Shown here: one piece after another, positions 1-8,700 of the stretch
Layout: each line of letters begins with the position of its first letter
Numbering within the stretch: the stretch's first letter is position 1
Origin: Photorhabdus noenieputensis
GTDB lineage: Bacteria > Pseudomonadota > Gammaproteobacteria > Enterobacterales > Enterobacteriaceae
Direction of reading: 5' to 3'
Assembly (NCBI RefSeq): GCF_018448935.1
Contig: NZ_RCWC01000033.1
Span: 1 to 64,000 of the forward strand
Length of the DNA stretch: 64,000 nucleotides
The notes under the pieces: model-generated
What the model saw: only the letters and a program-made list of their open reading frames with translations
What the model was told of the DNA's origin: nothing
Database searches by the model: none
Translations under genes and position numbers: made by a program

Positions 1-649
1 CCCAGAACATCCCATTCATCACACTGCGGTGTTCAACATGTGGACGTCCTGCCTGCCCTGAACGTACAGGGGGCAAACAAGATTCTATCAATATCCAAGC
101 ATCATCAGAAATGTCGTAACGTGCCACCATTTTGTTCCTGCATCGAAATCAATCAGATAATAATACTATTAATTGATATTAAGGGACACAGCCTAGATAG
201 AAACTTACTCTATTGCCAAAGTTTCAGCCTGATTTTATTGGGAATTGGCGATTACTGTTAGAGATCGCCATTTTCACCAATAGCTAATATTATTATCCTC
301 ATTAAATTATTTCTCTAAATTAAATATAAATTCATTCCTATTTTTCTTGTACGGGGTATGAATATTCCTAATAAAAATAAACTTGGGATTCAATATAATA
401 TATATTTATTATTAGGAAGGCATAATTGGAATGTGAGTTAAAAACATATATTTAATGGTTTCTTTAAGAAATAAAAATAGATCCACTTATTTGTGGAGGT
501 TCTATAATTTTATAGAGTTTGGGAGTCAAGGGTTTTTAGCCATGACTAGTGGTTGTAAAAATAATTGATATTTTTGACTCGTAATTAAATACATGAAAAT
601 TCTCATATAACAAACATATAACTTTACGAAAATATTTAAGGATATAATC
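1..649. other. Left edge and AT-rich leader before the beta-trefoil gene
   Basis: No convincing gene. Bases 3-119 are open on the plus strand and end in TAA; the peptide has a short Cys/Pro-rich stretch (CSTCGRPACPE) and could be the tail of a gene that starts outside the window, but I do not recognise it. From about 290 on the DNA is very AT-rich with no ORF that has a good start. A promoter for the next gene is expected here but I cannot fix it. Confidence 0.3.
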
Positions 650-1219
650 ATGGCTAGTGTAATTTTGTACGGCGATAGTATTCATATTAAAAACAATTTT
701 AATAATGGAAATGGTGGTTATCTGGACACTAATGGTTATGCAACCGCGCAAGGCGCAAAATATAACGTATACACGGCTACTTCGCCGAACCGCGCTCCGG
801 GTACAGGTACGGGTACATGGCAAATTTTGTCTGCGAGCGGAAAAAGTGTAGGGCAAGAGATTTATAGTGGTGAAATTGTGTTTCTTTTCAATCTTTACCA
901 GAATAATGGGGGATATCTCGGCACTAATGGTTATGCGCCATCACCTGAACTCTACAATGTTTATACGGCGGATAAAGCAGCACGCCCGGTTGAGACCCTG
1001 ACATGGTACATTTTTTCAGATACAACCAGTGGATATGATGGTAAAGTTCGTGAAGGTGATGTTATCCGTTTTCTGAATGGTTATAATAGCGTACGTGGAG
1101 GATTTCTCGATACTTGTTTCAATGCTACTGTTCCTGGCGAATTATATAATGTATATACTTCACGTCTTTCTAATCGAGGCAATGGAACAGGTACTTGGAA
1201 TTTATCAAAAGTGATTTAA
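650..1219 (+). CDS. Three-repeat beta-trefoil-like protein, possible lectin or toxin component
   Basis: The 189-residue protein has no signal peptide, membrane segment or cysteine-rich core. It is built of three repeats of about 55-60 residues (roughly 8-62, 72-122, 134-187). Each holds a GG-Y/F-L-x-T motif (GGYLDTNGY, GGYLGTNGY, GGFLDT), then YNVYT and usually GTGTW. Threefold symmetry of this size with Gly and Trp turns is typical of beta-trefoil folds, used by lectins, Ca-binding adhesins and some insecticidal proteins. Many Photorhabdus secreted effectors are small and lack classical signals, so a host-directed role is an inference. Ribosome site AAGGA lies before the ATG. It stands alone, with a terminator-like stem behind it. 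Function unknown. Confidence 0.6.
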   Translation: MASVILYGDSIHIKNNFNNGNGGYLDTNGYATAQGAKYNVYTATSPNRAPGTGTGTWQILSASGKSVGQEIYSGEIVFLFNLYQNNGGYLGTNGYAPSPELYNVYTADKAARPVETLTWYIFSDTTSGYDGKVREGDVIRFLNGYNSVRGGFLDTCFNATVPGELYNVYTSRLSNRGNGTGTWNLSKVI

Positions 1220-1272
1220 TCAGAATAATATTCATCGATTAGTGTTCCATTAACTAATCCTTCTATATATGT

Positions 1273-1306
1273 AAGAGTCCGGAAATATAGTTATTTTCGG
1301 ATTCTT
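1273..1306 (+). terminator. Stem-loop after the beta-trefoil gene
   Basis: Imperfect inverted repeat: AAGAGTCCGGAAATA pairs with TATTTTCGGATTCTT around a 4-base loop, about 50 bases after the stop codon. A weak T-rich tail follows. Confidence 0.55.
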
Positions 1307-1429
1307 TATCTGATTTTTCATTGATATTATTTCTAAACGGGCTAAATAATTTCGTTGTTATTCTATTATATTGCCGATAATATTTTCAGCGGGATGATAA
1401 ACTAAGTTAAATTTATTGGTTTGAAAAGA

Positions 1430-1455
1430 CAGGGCACGAAAAAATCAATGCCCTG
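1430..1455 (-). terminator. Stem-loop after iclR
   Basis: CAGGGCA and TGCCCTG form a 7-bp stem just past the iclR stop codon on the minus strand, with an A/T-rich loop. Confidence 0.5.
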
Positions 1456-1484
1456 AGAAGAATATGATAATTTAAGAAAGAGAA

Positions 1485-2315
1485 TTAACGAATACCGCCA
1501 TATTCTTTATTGATCTCTTTGGCTGCACGGATCACCAAAGCACCAAGTTCAGTGATACGATCATCAGTGATCCGTGAGACTGGTCCGGAAATGGAAATAG
1601 CCGCAAAAGCTTGGTGATGCTCATCATAAATACAGGCAGCGATACAGCGCAGACCTAAAGCATGCTCTTCATCATCGAACGAATACCCTTGTTTACGTGC
1701 GTGCTCCAGATTTTCTTTTAAACTCGAAGGGGTTGTCTTGGTATATTGAGTGTAAGAATGAAGCCCTTTCTTATGCAGTAATTGAACCAGTTGGTTATCT
1801 GATAATGTTGAAAGAAATGCTTTGCCAGCACCGGAAGCGTGCATAGGCAATTTACCTCCGATAGGGGCGGACATTCTCATCAATGCATTACACTGTACCT
1901 GATCGACAATAACCGCTTCATATTCACTGTGATCAAGAATGGCTAAATTGACGGTTTCACCGGAATCTTCCATCAAGCGGCGGAGGATCGGGTGAATGAG
2001 TGCCAATAAATTTCGGCTCTGTAAGAAACTGCTGCCGACAATAAAAGTGTGTGAACCGATAACCCACAACCCTAAATCGCCAATCTGACGGACAAAACCG
2101 TGCTGTTGCAAGGTGGTCAAGAGGCGGTGAGTGGTGGAATTTGGTAATCCGGCTTGTTGGGCTAAATCAGTTAGGGCGATACCACCGGGTGACTCGGAAA
2201 TATATTCCAAAAGAGTCAAGCCGCGACTTAATGACTGTACTTGCCCGTTAGCAACAGCATTATTCGCCGTAATCTTAGTCTTTTTTGTTTTTTTACTGGT
2301 AACGGCAGTGCTCAT
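1485..2315 (-). CDS. iclR: IclR, repressor of the glyoxylate bypass
   Basis: A 276-residue IclR-family regulator, near-identical in key blocks to E. coli IclR. An N-terminal winged helix (about 28-90; GLPNSTTHRLLTTLQQHGFV is the recognition region) is followed by the IclR effector domain (about 105-270) with GGKLPMHASGAGKAFL and YSFDDEEHALGLRC. In E. coli it represses aceBAK and its own gene, with glyoxylate and pyruvate as effectors. aceBAK, the usual neighbour, is not in this window. The N-terminus is unusually Lys/Thr-rich (TSKKTKKTKIT). Start chosen because the start codon gives the family length. Its paralogues KdgR and YiaJ fit less well. Confidence 0.95.
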   Translation of the reverse strand: MSTAVTSKKTKKTKITANNAVANGQVQSLSRGLTLLEYISESPGGIALTDLAQQAGLPNSTTHRLLTTLQQHGFVRQIGDLGLWVIGSHTFIVGSSFLQSRNLLALIHPILRRLMEDSGETVNLAILDHSEYEAVIVDQVQCNALMRMSAPIGGKLPMHASGAGKAFLSTLSDNQLVQLLHKKGLHSYTQYTKTTPSSLKENLEHARKQGYSFDDEEHALGLRCIAACIYDEHHQAFAAISISGPVSRITDDRITELGALVIRAAKEINKEYGGIR

Positions 2316-3191
2316 CGAAATACCCTCTGAATAATAAGATGGAATTCATTTTCATTTCTCATTATGGACGATAAACCTGAAAAACACTCATCCGATGTGT
2401 GGAAAATGCTACCTATCATTGAGATTTAAAGAAATCTCAAGATATTGCCCAGAATCGGCAACGCTGGTTTGGGACTTGTAGCAAATATGAGCCGGATATA
2501 CAGAAGTGGCGAATGGTCAGTAATCGCATATTTTAGTTACCTGCTGATTGCTGCTTTTCCGGGTTTGTATTTCTTATCGCTTCGTGAGTTTATGATAGTT
2601 AATTCACTATAAATATACAATATTATTAATATTAAGATGGTTTCCTCTCTATAGATATATACCCGCCATCTTTCAAGTTGCTTCTTTGTTGGCTGCACTC
2701 ACTCACCCCGGTCACATAGTTATCTATGCTCCCGAGGATTCGCTCCCTTGCTGCCGCGATGCATCTTGAAATCCATAGGGTATAAAGATCTAACATTATT
2801 GGTTTAGTGCGATATAAATTGCTAAAATTTTGTGAGTATTTTCTGTATGTGAGATTGAATTCCTGTTATCCAGGTAATCTTCGTGGGATGGAATAATAGA
2901 TATTTTTAGGAATTAGCTAATTATATTAATAGTTTCTCAACATAGAAAATGTGTAAATAATACCTTGGGGTATTTATAGGAAATATGATTTTTATCTAAC
3001 TATTTTTTGATTATATAATTATAAAAGAGCGTCTGTTATTGTTATAAATAATGTTTTATATTGTTTTAAATTAGCCTGAATTATTATAATTAATTTTTTA
3101 TATTTTTATTTTAATTGTGAAAATATAAAAAAACATTATTAATTATATCAACGATAATATTTTGTTATTATTGTAGGAATGGGAGAATTGA
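2316..3191. other. Long AT-rich intergenic region with one ERIC copy
   Basis: Apart from the ERIC element at 2658-2784 I see no supported gene. The part after 2800 is extremely AT-rich and leads into the M28 peptidase start with ribosome site GGGAGA. Confidence 0.6.
2658..2784 (-). repeat. ERIC element, copy 1
   Basis: 127 bp, bounded by TATACCC and GGGTATA. The centre reads, on the minus strand, GCGAATCCTCGGGAGCATAG then CTATGTGACCGGGGTGAGTG, the core inverted repeat of enterobacterial ERIC/IRU sequences. Transcripts fold into one long hairpin. Confidence 0.9.
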
Positions 3192-4691
3192 ATGAAACGT
3201 ATTTTTTTGATTGTCTGTTTTTTAGCAGCTTTAATTGTTGCAATTATTCAGGGTATCGGTTTGGTACTTCCTGATAAAGTCCCTGTTGAATATTTCAAAG
3301 AAAGTGGATTTAAGAATGTGATGAGAACACTCGGTGTTATTGCCGCGGAACCTCATCCTGCGGCTTCAACACGGCAAGCGTTAGTTCGGGATTACCTGAT
3401 TAACGAAATGAATGATATGGGATATAGCGTCACTGAACAGACATTTCATTACAAGGCGGATGATTTAGCCTCTCGACAGAAGAGAATATATTCAGGCTTC
3501 AGTAGTCAACAACGTCGAGCTTTTGATAAAGAGTTTGCCAGGGTAAATACAGGCAACTTTGCAAAACAAGTGGCGGATCAATCAGAATTAACCGGAACGA
3601 ATCTTATCGCAAAGTTGGAGGTTCCTTCGCCAAAAGGAACTTTATTATTCGTTTCGCATTATGACAGTGTTAGGACTGCGCCAGGAGCCAGTGATAATGG
3701 TATGGCCGTCGCTTCGGTACTCCAGTTAATGCGGGATCTTGCTGAAAGAACGGATATAAAAAACAACGTTATATTCTTATTCTCTGATGCTGAAGAGTTG
3801 GGATTACTCGGTGCGTATCACTTTGTTAAGAATATTAATGAGATCGCTACTCAACCAATAGATGTTGTTTTTAATTTTGATGCTCGGGGAAATAATGGCG
3901 TGCCACTGTTATTTGAGACATCAGCAAAAAATCTTGCTCTTATTGCAGAATGGAATCGGAGCGCTTATAAGCCAGTAGCTTTTTCATTTAGTCCCATTGT
4001 GTACCGAATGTTGCAGAATAACACAGATTTTAGCGTCTTTCTGGATCGAGGGTTTACTGGGATGAATTTTGCTACGATCTTGGGTTACGAGCATTACCAC
4101 CGTATGAGTGATACTGTTGAGAATCTTAGCCTCGGAACTTTGTGGCGATATCAGCGAACGGTTCGGGATTTGGGAGCGCATTTTGTAGTAAAAGATGAGA
4201 TTAACCTGTTTAAAGAAAGTGTAGATGCAGTTTATTTTCCTGTTCCCTATATTGGGCTTATTATCATGTCTGTATTTGCCGCTTTCGCTACAGGTATTTT
4301 AACATTTTTACTCTCTATCTCATTAGCGATAAGAAATATATGGTTTTCATCTTCACCCCGAACGGTATCAAATATCCAGAGCATTTTAAGGATACTCGCT
4401 GGATTATTTAGCCTTATCGCAGCATTAATTGTACCTACTGCATCTTATCTTATTACGTTACCTGTTTTGTTGTTTTTATTAACGGATTTGATGTTGCGGG
4501 AGTTCAATAAATTTAGCGTTGCATTGATTTTATTAATTATCTGTACCTACATTACATCTATTCTCTATGTTCCAATTATATACCTTGTTGCTATCGGATT
4601 ACATGCTCCGATAGTGGGTAGTATTATCGCTCTTCTGCCAATACTTATTTTAGGATCTGGTATAGTCGGTTTTTGGAAACGAATAGCTTAA
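3192..4691 (+). CDS. Membrane-anchored M28-family zinc aminopeptidase
   Basis: 499 residues. An N-terminal membrane anchor (about 4-26) is followed by a PA-less M28 peptidase domain (about 38-335) and then four or more hydrophobic segments (about 345-495). The di-zinc ligands and base are all visible: His156 (SHYDS), Asp168 (ASDNG), Glu201/Glu202 (SDAEELG), Asp230 (FNFDARG) and His303 (YHRMSDT). This architecture resembles bacterial M28 proteins with a polytopic tail, in which the catalytic domain faces the periplasm. Substrate unknown. It precedes the candidate azoxy cluster by 660 bases of AT-rich DNA on the same strand; whether it belongs to it (for example removing an aminoacyl group) cannot be said. 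Start supported by GGGAGA 8 bases upstream. Confidence 0.85.
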   Translation: MKRIFLIVCFLAALIVAIIQGIGLVLPDKVPVEYFKESGFKNVMRTLGVIAAEPHPAASTRQALVRDYLINEMNDMGYSVTEQTFHYKADDLASRQKRIYSGFSSQQRRAFDKEFARVNTGNFAKQVADQSELTGTNLIAKLEVPSPKGTLLFVSHYDSVRTAPGASDNGMAVASVLQLMRDLAERTDIKNNVIFLFSDAEELGLLGAYHFVKNINEIATQPIDVVFNFDARGNNGVPLLFETSAKNLALIAEWNRSAYKPVAFSFSPIVYRMLQNNTDFSVFLDRGFTGMNFATILGYEHYHRMSDTVENLSLGTLWRYQRTVRDLGAHFVVKDEINLFKESVDAVYFPVPYIGLIIMSVFAAFATGILTFLLSISLAIRNIWFSSSPRTVSNIQSILRILAGLFSLIAALIVPTASYLITLPVLLFLLTDLMLREFNKFSVALILLIICTYITSILYVPIIYLVAIGLHAPIVGSIIALLPILILGSGIVGFWKRIA

Positions 4692-5355
4692 TTATATACA
4701 ATTAGTCTTTATAATTAAAACTAATATAAAACCAGTCGTAGAATAAAAGAATAGAATGGCTGGTTAATTTCATTAATTAAATAGTGGTAATGATATAATT
4801 CATGGATATTAATAATATCGCCATGTAAAATATATATAAAAATAATATAAACGAATTTATGAAAATAATGTTGGGAAATGATTTTTTGAATTGATTCATA
4901 AATAAATTTCATTTTTCTTATTTATTCTTTAAACTAAGATTATCTCTTTCTGCTATTAACTGTTTGTTTTATATGTTTATAGCTTTATGTCAATATTGTT
5001 TCATGTAAATTCAATACATTTAAAATTGATATTTTATTATTAACTTATCACTTATTTATTAATATTTAAATGGTATGATTTATATTTGAAACTAAATTTT
5101 TCTAATGTGTAAAATAATTTTTCCAGAAAATAATTTGTAAAATAATATATGTTCCTTGATTTATCCATAGCCTGTTACTAAGAAAGTATAAGGGGGATTT
5201 TATATTGGTTAATAACAAATTAGAAAATCACTAATAGCTCGGCGAGATGGACAACTATTTGACATCTATCGCATATTAAAACATAAAATTTTTTTGCGGA
5301 TTTATCGCTAATGCCAGTCACTGGAGCGTGATGTAGTTGTTGAGAGCATATAGAT
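4692..5355. other. AT-rich spacer before the candidate azoxy cluster
   Basis: No supported gene. The only open frames are short, low-complexity, AT-driven peptides on the minus strand. The region probably holds the promoter of the 5356-12289 gene group, but I see no clear -35/-10 pair or operator. Confidence 0.5.
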
Positions 5356-6192
5356 ATGAAAAATAATATTAACGGTAATCATTTTAAAGTGGCTGGTAAT
5401 TTTCTCTGTAATTATAAAGTTTATCAGGGAAATAGTCATGGCAGAGTTATTATATTGTTACCTGCTATTGGGGTGGAAATCAGGAAATATGAAACTCTAA
5501 TACAGCAACTGGTAAACGAGGGTTTTCAGGTTGTTACTGCTGATATGCCAGGCTATGGAGACAGTCAACCTAAACCAAGTCGAGAAAATGACTATAACTA
5601 TTCCGATCTGTTGCGGGATTATCTGCCGGCAATGCTAGACAAGGCTGTTGAATTAAATAGCAATGAAATTCCTATTGTCTTTGGTCACAGTCTTGGCGGG
5701 CATATTGCGACACTCTTTGCCTGCTCAACTGACAGACCATTTTCTCTGTTTTGTGTGGCAACTGGGAACGTGTGGTATAAGAATTGGCAAGGAATGGGGA
5801 GGGTACAGATAATAACAGCAGCGATTATTTTTAATGTTTTGACTGCGTTATATGGTTATCTCCCTGGGAAAAAGATTGGTTTTGGTATAAGAGAAGCTAA
5901 GGGATTAATGCGGGATTGGGCCAGAACTGCTTGTACGGGAAATTATCATCATGTCCGTGCTTATAAGGGTAAGGAGAATAAAAATTTATCTAAGGCTGTT
6001 TATATCTGTTTTAAAGGAGATGATTGGGCTCCGTTGAAGTCCACTCAAGTATTAGCAAGTCTTATACCTAACGCAGAAGTTAGGGAAATAACTTTATCTT
6101 TCAAAGGTAATCCTCATAGCGCCTGGATTAAACAGCCAGGAGATGTTATTGCAATCATGAAAAGAGAAATAATGGAGAATAGCGATGATTAA
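5356..6192 (+). CDS. Alpha/beta hydrolase, first gene of the candidate azoxy cluster
   Basis: 278 residues with a complete alpha/beta-hydrolase triad: nucleophile Ser112 in GHSLGGH, acid Asp222 or Asp223 (FKGDDWAP) and His254 (GNPHSAW). The strand-turn VTADMPGYGDSQPKP is the usual oxyanion-side loop. The fold is that of serine hydrolases acting on esters, amides or lipids; the substrate cannot be read from sequence. Its last 8 bases overlap the next gene, so the two are translated together. In the context of a pathway that passes through an aminoacyl ester and a fatty chain, roles in ester hydrolysis, proofreading or self-protection are possible. Ribosome site is weak (GAGAGC). Confidence 0.75.
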   Translation: MKNNINGNHFKVAGNFLCNYKVYQGNSHGRVIILLPAIGVEIRKYETLIQQLVNEGFQVVTADMPGYGDSQPKPSRENDYNYSDLLRDYLPAMLDKAVELNSNEIPIVFGHSLGGHIATLFACSTDRPFSLFCVATGNVWYKNWQGMGRVQIITAAIIFNVLTALYGYLPGKKIGFGIREAKGLMRDWARTACTGNYHHVRAYKGKENKNLSKAVYICFKGDDWAPLKSTQVLASLIPNAEVREITLSFKGNPHSAWIKQPGDVIAIMKREIMENSDD

Positions 6193-6568
6193 TACATTGA
6201 AAATTCTGCGTTGGGAGTTTCTAGGATTGTTTTTTATCAGTTTATTTCTGACCTGGCAGCTTGAAAGTTATATAAATTGGTGGCAATTTATTTTGTTATT
6301 TTTTCTGATTGATATTATTGGTTATTACCCAGGGCGGATCTGGAGTTTGCTAAATAAAAAAGAAACTCCTCCTTCAGCTTTTTATACCATTTATAATATT
6401 TGCCACAATGTATTCACACTCAGTGTGATTAGTTTGCTTTGGATCTGGTTCTTTAAGGACAATTACAGTGTGATTGCACTCTTTGTCCATATCTGCCTGG
6501 ATCGTGGTGTACTGGGAAATTTTCCTAAGTTATCTATTAATATATTTAAGCAACCCACTGTTCATTGA
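6185..6568 (+). CDS. Small integral membrane protein, VlmO-like candidate
   Basis: 127 residues with about three or four hydrophobic helices (about 10-26, 32-48, 66-88, 93-107) and polar patches around GYYPGRIW and CLDRGVLGNFPK. I do not recognise the family from sequence alone. Reason for the tentative call: it sits directly before a ferritin-like diiron gene, and in valanimycin biosynthesis a membrane protein (VlmO) works with the diiron protein VlmB at the N-N bond/azoxy stage. Conserved-looking polar residues within or next to the helices (His74, Asn75, Asp100, Arg101) would be candidates for catalysis. It overlaps the hydrolase gene and has GGAG seven bases before its ATG. Confidence 0.55.
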   Translation: MINTLKILRWEFLGLFFISLFLTWQLESYINWWQFILLFFLIDIIGYYPGRIWSLLNKKETPPSAFYTIYNICHNVFTLSVISLLWIWFFKDNYSVIALFVHICLDRGVLGNFPKLSINIFKQPTVH

Positions 6569-6615
6569 AATAGATCATTGTAGAGAGATAACTTACTTAG
6601 AGAGGCATTTATATT

Positions 6616-7512
6616 ATGAGTTTAATTAAACAGGCATCAGAAATAGAGATGCAGGCAAAAGATTGGGGCTTGGATGAATGGTTTACTGAGCAGATAAATG
6701 TTGAACAAAGAAAAAGAACCGATTATGCCAATGATCCTAAATTAACCTATTTGCCGGGCGATTTACGGGAGTCTCTGATCAGGGAACTCTCTTTTAAATC
6801 GATTTCGGAATATGAAGCAACGAAAGCATTATTGTTACTCGCAGATAAGGCACCTGACAATATCAACTTCGACTATATGTTGACTCAGATATTTGATGAA
6901 GGTAGACATGCTAAATTATTCAGAGAACATCTGGTCAGAATAGGCTTTGCGGATATCGACAATGTGGCTGGAAAGATGGAAAGCCTCTTACGAGGAAAAA
7001 TGACCAATATGTTGGAGACATTGAGAACCTATTTTGATAAGTGGGTGGTGTTGAGAAATGATTATATTGCAGGCGTGCTAATCATTACTGTCGTGCTAGA
7101 AGGCGTGCTTGCACCAACTTCTGAGCTTAGTGAGATCAAGTGGCGACCTTTTGATATTGCGGCGGCTGAGACCCAGGCCAGAGCTAATGCTGATGAATTA
7201 AGACATCTGACGGTGTGTGCAAATATCGTCAAGATGGCGCTCGAAAATGATAGTTCTCTAAAGCCATCGGCTCTTGAGTGTATAGAAGAAGGATTGGCGT
7301 TATGGAACCAAGTATCTGTTGATGATTTGTTTGTAGAGCGTGAAATGTTCTATCAACGGGGTATGCAGAACCATTTGCGCTTGATTGAAGGTTATGAATT
7401 GGTGCCTGGGATGTTGTTGTCCGATTCTACGGTGGAGTCTCGCCTTGAACTATCTCATTCCTTAGTTGAACAGATGCAGCAGTCACGCCTTAAATATATG
7501 GGCTTAGCGTAG
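6616..7512 (+). CDS. Ferritin-like diiron oxygenase, VlmB-like
   Basis: 298 residues, mainly helical. It has the ligand pattern of a four-helix-bundle diiron oxygenase: Glu67 (SEYEATKA), Glu95 and His98 (DEGRH), Glu162 (VVLEGV), and Glu194 and His197 (DELRH). These two E-x-x-H motifs on separate helices plus two lone Glu residues are what AurF-, ribonucleotide-reductase-like and VlmB-type enzymes carry. In the valanimycin pathway the diiron protein VlmB is needed to oxidise the N-N intermediate to the azoxy product; by context I assign the same step here. Soluble, no signal peptide. It lies between the small membrane protein and a flavoprotein of the ACAD fold on one strand. Other diiron N-oxygenases are the alternative. 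Confidence 0.75.
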   Translation: MSLIKQASEIEMQAKDWGLDEWFTEQINVEQRKRTDYANDPKLTYLPGDLRESLIRELSFKSISEYEATKALLLLADKAPDNINFDYMLTQIFDEGRHAKLFREHLVRIGFADIDNVAGKMESLLRGKMTNMLETLRTYFDKWVVLRNDYIAGVLIITVVLEGVLAPTSELSEIKWRPFDIAAAETQARANADELRHLTVCANIVKMALENDSSLKPSALECIEEGLALWNQVSVDDLFVEREMFYQRGMQNHLRLIEGYELVPGMLLSDSTVESRLELSHSLVEQMQQSRLKYMGLA

Positions 7513-7562
7513 ATATTGGCCTTATTCAGCAGGTTGTTTGAATAGGCTAAGGAGAATTAAAA

Positions 7563-8609
7563 ATGACAAATATTGTTGAAGAACTCAGGAAGAATAGTGG
7601 GAAATACCAACATTTGACACCAGATAGATTGAAAAGATTGTTATTAGGTTCTGAGGCCGCCTCACAATGCCTGCGTTTGATGGCTCAATCCAGTATGGAT
7701 GGGCTTTATCAAGTGGGTAATACTATCCGTGAAGCTTCTGCGTGGCTTCCCGCTGTTGGGATTGCCTTAACAATGCATAATCATATTGTACTGGCTTGCA
7801 GTAAATTTCCTGACATATTCGAAGACAGCAACGTATTATTGAATGAAGTGATGGCATCAAAAGCGTTGGTTGCTTCTGCTTTTGCTGAGGGGCTACCTGG
7901 AACGAATATTTTTACACCATCACTTAAAATGCATGCAAAAGGGGGAACGCTGTTTGTTAATGGTTCGAAGAAGCCTTGTTCTCTATCTTCGATTGCCGAC
8001 TATTATGTGTTATCAGTCAGCGATACTGATCATGATAATGAGATGAGAGTCGTGCTGATTTCTAAATCGGCGCAGAATCTTAAGGTTATTCCTTTTTGGA
8101 AATTGGGAATTTTAACTGAAAGTGATAATCAAGAAATCAAATTTTTGGATGCCGAAGTATCACCTAAACGACTTTCTCATTATAAGGGAATTGAACAACA
8201 GATGGTGCTTTCCTACGGTTTATCACTATTTAATTATTTTGCTGCAAATGCTTATTCTGGAATTCTTGATGGGCTTACTCACTTTATTCCTGAGAAAGTA
8301 GTAGAACAGCAGCCCATTAAATATAATCTGACTCAAGCTAATTATAAAATTAATGTTATTCTCGATCAGATGTTGATCATTGCCTTTTATGCTAGCCAGG
8401 ATGAAAATGCCGTCCATAAGATTCTCGCGTTACGTTATACCTTGGAAAAGATCCTTGAGGAAACTGCCAGTTTCATATTCCGATGTTGTGGTGGGATTAA
8501 AGTAATGACAACACCAGAAATTATGAATTTCTATTTGGCAGTACAGTTATTCAAATTTCATCCGATAGGAGAATTCCAAATGATTAACCAGATCATGCAA
8601 CAAGATTAA
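7563..8609 (+). CDS. Acyl-CoA-dehydrogenase-fold flavoprotein, likely amine N-hydroxylase
   Basis: 348 residues, somewhat shorter than true acyl-CoA dehydrogenases (about 380). Helical N-domain (about 1-115), beta-domain (about 116-215; SAFAEGLPGTNI corresponds to the flavin-side loop) and C-terminal helical domain with FRCCGG (about 300), near the position where the family has a GG turn. The catalytic Glu of dehydrogenases is not evident. VlmH, the two-component isobutylamine N-hydroxylase of valanimycin, is of this fold and uses reduced flavin from a separate reductase. With an amine-forming enzyme encoded next, N-hydroxylation of a long-chain amine is the best inference. No flavin reductase gene is nearby; a general Fre-type enzyme would have to serve. 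Confidence 0.7.
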   Translation: MTNIVEELRKNSGKYQHLTPDRLKRLLLGSEAASQCLRLMAQSSMDGLYQVGNTIREASAWLPAVGIALTMHNHIVLACSKFPDIFEDSNVLLNEVMASKALVASAFAEGLPGTNIFTPSLKMHAKGGTLFVNGSKKPCSLSSIADYYVLSVSDTDHDNEMRVVLISKSAQNLKVIPFWKLGILTESDNQEIKFLDAEVSPKRLSHYKGIEQQMVLSYGLSLFNYFAANAYSGILDGLTHFIPEKVVEQQPIKYNLTQANYKINVILDQMLIIAFYASQDENAVHKILALRYTLEKILEETASFIFRCCGGIKVMTTPEIMNFYLAVQLFKFHPIGEFQMINQIMQQD

Positions 8610-8700
8610 TTACTTTTTAGAATCACCTATTTATAACTCAAGGACTTTTCCGTGCTGTTTACAGCATGATTTTGTGCACCTAAAAAAAAGAGAGAAAACT

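Noticed and set aside
40-261. 73-residue plus-strand ORF at the left edge
   Set aside because: No ribosome site, no recognisable motif, low-complexity AT-driven second half.
4721-4912. 63-residue minus-strand ORF behind the M28 peptidase
   Set aside because: Low-complexity Ile/Tyr-rich peptide from AT-rich DNA, no ribosome site.
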